The position numbers and the translations under genes were made by a program. Below the pieces are notes generated by a model. It saw only the letters and a list, made by a program, of their open reading frames with translations. It searched no databases and was not told the DNA's origin. This document shows positions 58,538 through 64,000 of a stretch of 64,000 bases of DNA, one piece after another. Positions within the stretch are counted from its first letter, which is position 1; each line of letters starts with the position of its first letter. This stretch comes from Luteipulveratus flavus (GTDB lineage: Bacteria > Actinomycetota > Actinomycetes > Actinomycetales > Dermatophilaceae): assembly GCF_029439465.1 (NCBI RefSeq), contig NZ_JAROAV010000023.1, positions 62,001 through 126,000 on the forward strand, written 5' to 3'.

Positions 58538-59569
58538 TCACGCGTGGCCGTGCTCGGAGGTCGCGTGGTGCTCGGTGGTCCAGCTCTGCGACTGGGTCAG
58601 CACGAACAGGTAGGCCAGGGCGGGCAGCACGATCAGCCCGGCCAGTACCGCGACCATCAGCAGCCCCCACAAGGTGGCGTCCGCGCCGGCCGCGTCATCG
58701 ATCCGGACGTGGTCGACGAGCATCCGCGGGTACTGCGCCACACCCCAGGCACTCACGACCGTCGCGACAGCGGCGACGGCCGTCACGCGTGCCGGTCCGT
58801 AGCGGTGCGTCCAGACCAGCGCGAGCGTGGCGCTGCCGGCGACCGCCGAGGTGATCACCAGCGGCAGCGCGCGACCGGTGAGGCCGTCCCAGAGCACGGG
58901 GGCGTCGCCGTCCAGCGGGACCAGCCCGGCGAAGACCACCACCCCGGTCCCGACGCCGACGGCGAGCGTGCGTCGGTGCAGCGTGCCCACCAGCGCGGTG
59001 CTGCCGGCGCGGGCGGCGTCGGCGACGAGGAACACGCCGGCGAGGAACGCGCAGGTGCCGATCGCGACGAGGCCGCCGACCACCGACGTCGGGTTGAGCC
59101 ACGACGTCCACAGGTCGCCACGCCCGCGCAGGGGGACGCGGCCGGACGCGATCGCGCCGGCGACGGTGCCGAGGAAGAACGGCGTGATCAGCGACGCCCC
59201 CGCGAAGACCGCACCGAACAGCTGGGCCTGCCGCAGCGTGGCGGCGTACTTGCGGAACGCGAAGGCGGCGCCGCGCAGGACGATGCCGAGCAGGGCCAGC
59301 AGCAACGGCACGATCAGCGTGCTCATCGCGGCGGCGAACGCCTCGGGGAAGCCGGTCCACCACATGACGAGGACGTAGATCAGCCAGACGTGGTTGGCCT
59401 CCCACACCGGGCCGATGCTGTGGTCGATCTGCGTGCGCAGCGCGGCGCCGGTACCCGCTCCGCCGGCGGTGAGGTCGAAGAAGCCCGAGCCGAAGTCGGC
59501 CCCGCCGAGCAGCGCGTAGGCGATGATCCCGACGAACAGGGCCGCCGCCACTGCGGTCGGCAGACTCAT
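58538..59569 (-). CDS. cydB: Cytochrome bd oxidase subunit II
   Basis: Protein of 343 aa with 8-9 membrane helices. The start ALLGGADFGSGFFDL, IGPVWEANHVWLIYVLVMWW and FRKYAATLRQAQLFGA are CydB/AppB signatures. Partner of CydA in the quinol oxidase that reduces O2 with high affinity. ATGA overlap with cydA. The cydDC assembly genes usually found downstream are absent here. Confidence 0.95.
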   Translation of the reverse strand: MSLPTAVAAALFVGIIAYALLGGADFGSGFFDLTAGGAGTGAALRTQIDHSIGPVWEANHVWLIYVLVMWWTGFPEAFAAAMSTLIVPLLLALLGIVLRGAAFAFRKYAATLRQAQLFGAVFAGASLITPFFLGTVAGAIASGRVPLRGRGDLWTSWLNPTSVVGGLVAIGTCAFLAGVFLVADAARAGSTALVGTLHRRTLAVGVGTGVVVFAGLVPLDGDAPVLWDGLTGRALPLVITSAVAGSATLALVWTHRYGPARVTAVAAVATVVSAWGVAQYPRMLVDHVRIDDAAGADATLWGLLMVAVLAGLIVLPALAYLFVLTQSQSWTTEHHATSEHGHA

Positions 59570-61020
59570 GACCGCCACGCCCCGCCGCCGTCCGAGCCGC
59601 TGGGGTGCGAGCCGGCGGCGTCCGCGGCGACCGCGTCCGAGCCGACGGCGTCCGCGAGCTGAGGGCCGTACGGGCTGGGCAGGTCCTCCTCGCCCGCCCG
59701 CCAGCGGCGGGTCATCGACCGCAGCACGACGACGGCGCCGACCGTCATCGCCGTGTAGACGACCAGCGTCACGGCGAGCACGAGCCACAGCCAGCCGTTG
59801 CTGCCGGCGGCCTCGGTGGTGCGCAGGTACCCGAAGACCGTCCACGGCTGGCGCCCGACCTCCGTGGCGACCCAGCCCGACTCCAACGCCACGACGGCGA
59901 GCGGGCCGGCCACCACGAGTGCGAGCAGGGCCCAGCGCTGCTCCAGCAGGTCGCGCCCCCGCCAGCGGGCGACCCAGAAGATCACCACCGCCACCGCGAG
60001 CAGCGTCCCGATGCCGACCATCGACTGGAACGCCAGGTGCGTGATGTTGACCGGTGGCCGATCCGCGGCGGGGAAGGTGTCGAGTCCCCGGACCGGCTTG
60101 TCGAACGAGCCGCGCGCGATGAACGAACCCCACTTCGGGATCTCCACGTACGCGCGGGGCTCGCCGTCGATGAGCACCCCGCCCATGCGCAGTGGCGCCG
60201 GCTGCTCGGTCGTCGTCGCGAGCTCGAACGCGGCCAGCTTGGAGGGCTGCGTCTCACCCAGCCGCATGCCCAGCACGTGGCCGAGGACCGGCTGCAGCAC
60301 CGCGGCGACGGAGGCGAACACGAACGGGACCGTGAACCCCAGCCGGTGGTGGCTGTCGCGGCGACCGCGCAGCATCCCGGCGGCGTACACGGCGGCGACG
60401 ACGAAGCCGACGAGCATGAACGCGCCGACCCACATGTGCGCGAACTGCAGCACCGCACCCGAGCTGAGCAGCACCGCCCACGGATCGACGTCCGTGACCT
60501 GGCCGTCGACGATCCGGAACCCGGTCGGCATGTTCATCCAGGCGTTGACCGAGATCACGCAGTACGTGCCGAAGACCCCGGCCGCGATCATCGGTACGAG
60601 CATCAGCAGGTGCCGCCGGGGCGGCATCCGGTCCCAGCCGTAGAGGTAGATGCCGATGAAGATCGCCTCGACGAAGAAGGAGAGTCCCTCGAAGGCGAAC
60701 GGCAGACCGAGCACGTCACCGAACCGGCCCATCAGTCCCGGCCACAGCAGGCCCATCTCGAAGCTCAGGACCGTCCCGGATACCGCGCCGATCGCGAACA
60801 GCACGGCCGCCACCTTGCCCCAGCGCCGGGCCAGACCGAGCGCGGTCGGGTCGCTGCGCACGAGGCCGCGGCGGTGCACGACGAAGATCATCGCGGGGAA
60901 GGCGACCCCGAACGACGCGAGGACGATGTGCCATCCGAGCGAGAACGCCATCTGCTCGCGCGCCGGGAGCAGTCCGTCGGGCTCGGAGCCGGCAGCTGCG
61001 AGCTGGGCGAGAACGGGCAT
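59566..61020 (-). CDS. cydA: Cytochrome bd oxidase subunit I
   Basis: Protein of 484 aa. Heme ligands and surroundings are visible: His in LGWHIVLASFGVAFPAM, His in FAHMWVGAFML and the GWVATEVGRQPW loop near the quinol site. Length and the region around GRQPW indicate the short Q-loop form. About 35 C-terminal residues (ADAVGSDAVAADAAGSHPSG) are a disordered extension. First gene of cydAB; start ATG 61020 preferred over a GTG 6 nt upstream by family length. Confidence 0.95.
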   Translation of the reverse strand: MPVLAQLAAAGSEPDGLLPAREQMAFSLGWHIVLASFGVAFPAMIFVVHRRGLVRSDPTALGLARRWGKVAAVLFAIGAVSGTVLSFEMGLLWPGLMGRFGDVLGLPFAFEGLSFFVEAIFIGIYLYGWDRMPPRRHLLMLVPMIAAGVFGTYCVISVNAWMNMPTGFRIVDGQVTDVDPWAVLLSSGAVLQFAHMWVGAFMLVGFVVAAVYAAGMLRGRRDSHHRLGFTVPFVFASVAAVLQPVLGHVLGMRLGETQPSKLAAFELATTTEQPAPLRMGGVLIDGEPRAYVEIPKWGSFIARGSFDKPVRGLDTFPAADRPPVNITHLAFQSMVGIGTLLAVAVVIFWVARWRGRDLLEQRWALLALVVAGPLAVVALESGWVATEVGRQPWTVFGYLRTTEAAGSNGWLWLVLAVTLVVYTAMTVGAVVVLRSMTRRWRAGEEDLPSPYGPQLADAVGSDAVAADAAGSHPSGSDGGGAWRS

Positions 61021-61287
61021 GGCCACTCCCTTCGCGCCGGAAGGGCCCGTCCCGCCTCCCGCGGTGGCCGCGGTCGTGCAGGGGCGGCGGCCCGGCGTCT
61101 TTCCGAGCCTACCCAGCCGCCGGCGGGCGGCTCGGTCGACAACGGCGGTGGACCACGCGTCGGCGCCCGGGCGAGAGTCAAGGAAAATGCAACAAAAGGT
61201 AAAGGCTCTGTATATGCTCTCGCCGAGCATGAGGCGTCCCAGGAGGGACTGACCTGTCATTCCTCGGGGACTTGAGGACACAGCACC
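61021..61287. promoter_or_regulatory. Divergent cydA/sortase intergenic region with AT-rich promoter island
   Basis: 267 bp without a family-recognisable gene. An A-rich stretch (61177-61222) precedes TATATG (61211-61216), a good -10 for the sortase direction. A short frame MRRPRRD (61229-61252) begins about 6 nt after the expected start site and contains AGGAGG. Rex or redox operators for cydAB were looked for, but no clear TTGTGA-type palindrome is seen. Confidence 0.4.
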
Positions 61288-62040
61288 GTGCACGAGCAGC
61301 CCGAGACCAGGGGATCTCGTCGGAGTTACCAGGCGCGTCGTTGGCCGCTCAGGCTGATGGCGGCCGTCTTCGTCGTGTCGGTCGTGGCCCTGCTGGGGTG
61401 GGCCTACCACCACCAGAACCAGCCCACGTACGACGCACTCCCGCAGCCGCGACTGCGCGCGGAGACCGACATCGTCCCGGTCTCCGGGCCCCGGGCGGGG
61501 GCGTCGCAGAACGGGTCCGCGCCGGCGAGCGCGGCGGACGTCGTCCGGCCCTCGCCCGCCACCCAGATCTACATCCCGAACGCCGACGCGGACCTGCGCA
61601 TCAGCACCGACGTGAAGCCGCTGGACGGCTGCCGCCGGGTCATCGACCCGCCGCACAGCGGGCCGGGCTTCGGCGGCGTCTTCGGGTGCACCGACTTCGC
61701 CCAGCCGGGGACCACCAGCCCGAGCCTGACCGTCGTCGCCGGCCACTCCTCCAAGGACCTGGAGACCGCGTTCAACCGCCTGTACGTCCAGAACGACCGG
61801 CTGGTCGGGCAGCTGGTGTACCTGCGCACGGAGGCCAGCGGAGACCGCTGGCTGGTCTACCGGATCACCGCGGTGCACGTCCCGAGCAAGAAGGACCTGC
61901 CGTACCTGCCGCAGGTGTGGGGTGAGCCGGGGGCCTCGACCGCCGGGCGCCTGCTCCTGGTCACCTGCCGGCAGCAGCCGCACGTCACGCCCGCGGTGCT
62001 GAACTACATCGCCGTCGGCCGGCTGGTCGGTCTGCGCTGA
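61288..62040 (+). CDS. Class F-like sortase
   Basis: Protein of 250 aa. N-terminal membrane anchor (LRLMAAVFVVSVVALLGWAY), linker to about residue 92, sortase barrel after. His153 is in VVAGHSS and Cys227 in LLLVTCRQQ. The usual Arg after Asn in the last strand (N-R-V type) is replaced by N-Y-I-A-V-G-R, so the catalytic Arg is displaced or missing. Two extra cysteines (115, 134) could form a disulfide. GTG start with GAGGA upstream. Clustered with a glycosyltransferase. Confidence 0.85.
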   Translation: MHEQPETRGSRRSYQARRWPLRLMAAVFVVSVVALLGWAYHHQNQPTYDALPQPRLRAETDIVPVSGPRAGASQNGSAPASAADVVRPSPATQIYIPNADADLRISTDVKPLDGCRRVIDPPHSGPGFGGVFGCTDFAQPGTTSPSLTVVAGHSSKDLETAFNRLYVQNDRLVGQLVYLRTEASGDRWLVYRITAVHVPSKKDLPYLPQVWGEPGASTAGRLLLVTCRQQPHVTPAVLNYIAVGRLVGLR

Positions 62041-62074
62041 GGCCCGTTCCTCACCGAGAGCCGATGCGAACATC

Positions 62075-63169
62075 ATGCTGACCATCCTGATCCCTGCCCA
62101 CAACGAGGGCACCCGCCGCGCCGCCGCAACCGTCGGGCGGCACGCCGCCGGCGCGACGTACGCCCCCATCACCGACACCTTGATCAGCCTGCGCCGGCAG
62201 ACGGTGCAGCCGTACCGGGTCGTCGTCATCGCCGACAACTGCACCGACGACACCGCCCGGCTCGCCTGGGACGCCGGCGCCGAGGTCTTCGTCACCGTCG
62301 ACAACACCCACAAGAAGGCCGGCGGCCTCAACCAGTGGCTCGACCTGCACCTGAGCAGCCGCCGTGACACCGACACCATCATGGTGATGGACGCCGACTC
62401 AGCGTTGAACGACGACTTCCTCGAGCACGCCCTGGGCTACATCGACCGCGGGTACCACGCGGTCGGCGGCATCTTTCTCGGCAAGGACGGCGGCGGCCTG
62501 GTCGGCATGTACCAGCGCAACGAGTACGCCCGCTACGCCCGGGACGTGGCCCGCAAGGGCGGCCGGACGCTGGTCCTGACCGGCACCGCGACGGTGTTCA
62601 CCGCCCAGTGCCTCAAGGACGTCGTCAAGGGCCGCTCGACCGGCCGGATCCCCGACACCGGGCGCGTCTCCCACGTGTACGACACCAAGGCGTTGACCGA
62701 GGACAACGAGCTGACGTTCGCGCTGCTGCACCTGGGGTACGAGATCATCGCGCCGCCCGAGTGCGGGCTGCGGACCGAGGTGATGGAGACCTGGGAGGCC
62801 CTGCGGCTGCAGCGATTCCGCTGGAAGCGCGGCGCCATCGAGAACAACAACCACTACGGCCTGACCCGGTACACCGCCAAGTACCAGTTCCTGCAGTGGT
62901 GGTCCGGGCTCGGCATCCTCGTCACCGTGCTGTACCTGGCGACCATCGTCGCCGCGGTCGTCACCCAGTCGTTCCACGTCGTCGCGTTCTGGATGGCCGT
63001 CACGGTCGTCTACATGCTCGAACGAGTCGTCACCGTGCGCTCTCGCGGCCCCCGGCAGATGCTCGTCGCCGGCGTGCTGCTGATCGAGATGCCGTACGAC
63101 ATCACCCTGCAGTACGTGCAGGCCCGCGCCTTCCTCGCCGCCCTCCTGCGGACGAAGAAGAACTGGTAG
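62075..63169 (+). CDS. GT2-family processive glycosyltransferase, membrane-bound
   Basis: Protein of 364 aa. GT-A domain with DxD motif MVMDADSAL, acceptor-site TEDNEL and QRFRWKRG (the QxxRW motif of processive beta-glycan synthases such as hyaluronan or cellulose synthase). Three to four C-terminal helices follow (from FLQWWSGLGILVTVLYL). It would polymerise or transfer sugar at the membrane; no dedicated nucleotide-sugar genes adjoin. It follows the sortase by 34 nt and is likely co-transcribed. Confidence 0.9.
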   Translation: MLTILIPAHNEGTRRAAATVGRHAAGATYAPITDTLISLRRQTVQPYRVVVIADNCTDDTARLAWDAGAEVFVTVDNTHKKAGGLNQWLDLHLSSRRDTDTIMVMDADSALNDDFLEHALGYIDRGYHAVGGIFLGKDGGGLVGMYQRNEYARYARDVARKGGRTLVLTGTATVFTAQCLKDVVKGRSTGRIPDTGRVSHVYDTKALTEDNELTFALLHLGYEIIAPPECGLRTEVMETWEALRLQRFRWKRGAIENNNHYGLTRYTAKYQFLQWWSGLGILVTVLYLATIVAAVVTQSFHVVAFWMAVTVVYMLERVVTVRSRGPRQMLVAGVLLIEMPYDITLQYVQARAFLAALLRTKKNW

Positions 63170-63196
63170 CCCTTACTCAATCCACACGGAGGTTCG

Positions 63197-63406
63197 ATGT
63201 ACCACAACCCTCTCGGTCCGCCCGCGGCGACCGGGCTCGGCGCCGGCGCCGGCCTGTTCGCGTTCACCCCGATGGGTGTTCTCTGGGTTCTCCTCGCGGC
63301 GTTCGCCGTCGCGGGTGCCGTCGGTGCGCTGATGCGCATCCTGCCGGCGTCGCTCACCGAGGTGCCCCGCGCCGCGCTGCGTCGCCCGCAGCCCACCCAG
63401 CGGTAG
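63197..63406 (+). CDS. Small single-span membrane protein
   Basis: 69-aa protein with one or two hydrophobic segments (GAGAGLFAFTPMGVLWVLLA, FAVAGAVGALMRILP) and a basic C-terminal tail. GGAGGTTCG precedes the ATG. It lies 27 nt after the GT2 gene, so it is probably part of the sortase-GT2 operon. No family recognised. Confidence 0.6.
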   Translation: MYHNPLGPPAATGLGAGAGLFAFTPMGVLWVLLAAFAVAGAVGALMRILPASLTEVPRAALRRPQPTQR

Positions 63407-63420
63407 GGACCGCAGAACGC

Positions 63421-63461
63421 CGCGGGCGGCCGCCACTCCTCAGGAGTGACGGCCGCCCGCG
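63421..63461. terminator. Bidirectional terminator before pknB end
   Basis: Nearly perfect 20-bp inverted repeat (CGCGGGCGGCCGCCACTCCT arm, one mismatch) between the convergent small membrane protein and kinase genes. Confidence 0.85.
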
Positions 63462-63482
63462 GCGCTGTCGTTCGCGACCCGC

Positions 63483-64000
63483 TCAGGGGAAGGTCGGGAA
63501 CGGCGGTGGCGGTGTCTGCGGCGTCGGTGTCGGCTGGGTCTGGGTCGTGGGCGTCGGCGTCGGCGTCGTCTGGGTCGGGGTGGGTGTCGGGCTGGAGCTG
63601 GTCCCGTTGCCGTTGCCGTTGCCATTTCCGTTGCCGTTGCCGTTGCCATTCCCGTTGCCGTTCCCGTTGCCGTTCGGCGGCGGGGTGCTCGGCTGCTGGG
63701 TCCGCAGCCCGGTGGCGACGTACAGCTTCACGGTCGAGCCGAGCGGCACCATCGCGCCCTCGTACGGGTCGAGGTCGATGACCTTGCCGAGCGTGCCCTG
63801 GAAGTCGACCGTACGGTCGATCTGCTCGTACTTCAGGCCCAGCTGGTTGAGGGTCACGGCGACGGCGCTGGCGTCGGTGTTGTCGAGGCCGGTGGGGATC
63901 TGCACCTTCCCCGTGGAGATGCGCAGCTCGATCTTCGCGTCCCGCTCCACCGAGGTGCCCTGTGCCGGCGTCATGGTGGCGACCTGGCCCTCCGGGTACT
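63483..64000 (-). CDS. pknB: PknB-type Ser/Thr kinase, PASTA-domain C-terminus (5' part outside window)
   Basis: Only the last about 171 codons are in the window. They cover the end of one PASTA repeat (GQVATMTPAQGTSVERDAKI) and a full one (VQIPTGLDNTDASAVAVTLN ... GSTVKLYVATG), which bind muropeptides outside the cell. They end in a low-complexity tail: (Asn-Gly)12 followed by Ser/Pro/Thr repeats. Location after pabA/trpG is that of pknB in actinobacteria. The kinase domain itself is not visible. Confidence 0.88.
   Translation of the reverse strand, partial: YPEGQVATMTPAQGTSVERDAKIELRISTGKVQIPTGLDNTDASAVAVTLNQLGLKYEQIDRTVDFQGTLGKVIDLDPYEGAMVPLGSTVKLYVATGLRTQQPSTPPPNGNGNGNGNGNGNGNGNGNGNGNGTSSSPTPTPTQTTPTPTPTTQTQPTPTPQTPPPPFPTFP
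63603..63674. repeat. Hexanucleotide microsatellite encoding (Asn-Gly)12
   Basis: Twelve tandem 6-bp units, mostly GTTGCC on the plus strand with a few GTTCCC/ATTCCC variants, in frame within the kinase tail. Slippage would change tail length without frameshift. Confidence 0.95.

Noticed and set aside
59566-62382. A 938-codon frame that would fuse cydA with an antisense stretch of the sortase and GT2 genes
   Set aside because: CydA homology begins at MPVLAQLAAAG (61,020). Upstream residues are low-complexity shadow of plus-strand genes.
63197-63406. LPASL in the 69-aa membrane protein as a sortase motif
   Set aside because: The motif comes after the hydrophobic segment, not before it, so it cannot be a cell-wall sorting signal.

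Overview
The window is a high-GC actinobacterial chromosome segment close to the replication origin. It opens inside gyrA and closes inside a PASTA-domain Ser/Thr kinase (PknB type). In between, in order, are DUF3566, tRNA-Ile, a DLW-39-like mini-protein, tRNA-Ala, ppiA, crgA, a DUF881 gene and pabA/trpG. The same backbone order is known from Mycobacterium tuberculosis, where these genes are nearly contiguous. Here it is interrupted by three blocks of accessory genes. GC content, CrgA, mycothiol-type DinB proteins, frequent GTG starts and apparent leaderless starts all point to Actinomycetota. Placement in Micrococcales (Dermacoccaceae or Intrasporangiaceae-like) is only my inference.

Layout. 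1-3.2 kb: gyrA and DUF3566. 3.2-6.8 kb: a tightly overlapped amino-sugar/tagatose catabolic operon (SIS, ROK, PfkB, class II aldolase). 6.8-10.2 kb: bioA-bioF-bioD behind a BioQ-like operator. 10.2-10.7 kb: tRNA-Ile, DLW-39, tRNA-Ala. 10.7-18 kb: secreted tripeptidyl-aminopeptidase-like hydrolase, SDR/NmrA proteins, gnd with a FUSC protein. 18-24.9 kb: LacI regulator divergent from a YtfQ-type sugar ABC transporter with an RbsD/FucU mutarotase. 24.9-28.4 kb: class F sortase, DUF4397 protein, secreted unknown, CopD-like protein. 28.4-32 kb: stress set (DoxX, flavodoxin-like, formaldehyde dehydrogenase-like, DJ-1/PfpI, Dps). 32-38.7 kb: small regulators and enzymes. 38.7-40.9 kb: lower-GC patch with a DGQHR/DndB-like protein and a putative PD-(D/E)XK nuclease. 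41-44.3 kb: an ATP-grasp / S51-peptidase-like / esterase trio. 44.3-47.7 kb: YCII, methyltransferase, TetR and DinB-type genes. 47.7-48.5 kb: dense palindromic repeats. 48.5-53.7 kb: a SARP regulator convergent with a five-gene operon (mauE-like, thioredoxin-like, ABC exporter, S26 peptidase, six-cysteine peptide). 54-58.5 kb: conserved core again. 58.5-61 kb: cydBA. 61-63.4 kb: second sortase with a GT2 glycosyltransferase. 63.5 kb: end of pknB.

The strongest candidate for an undescribed system is the 49,966-53,683 operon. It carries a 67-residue peptide whose amphipathic leader ends in Ala-Ser-Ala and whose 44-residue core has six cysteines. Next to it are a dedicated signal peptidase, an exporter and two disulfide-chemistry membrane proteins. 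Two CGTATGC heptamers spaced 11 bp lie in the operon promoter, which is the geometry of SARP binding sites, and a SARP gene lies at the other end. The second candidate is the ATP-grasp/S51/esterase trio. The third is the DGQHR plus nuclease patch.

Two themes run through the window. Many genes start 6-8 nt after a -10-like TANNNT hexamer with no Shine-Dalgarno sequence, which suggests leaderless mRNAs. Two related families of about 100-185 bp interrupted palindromes (REP/BIME-like) fill several gaps between genes.
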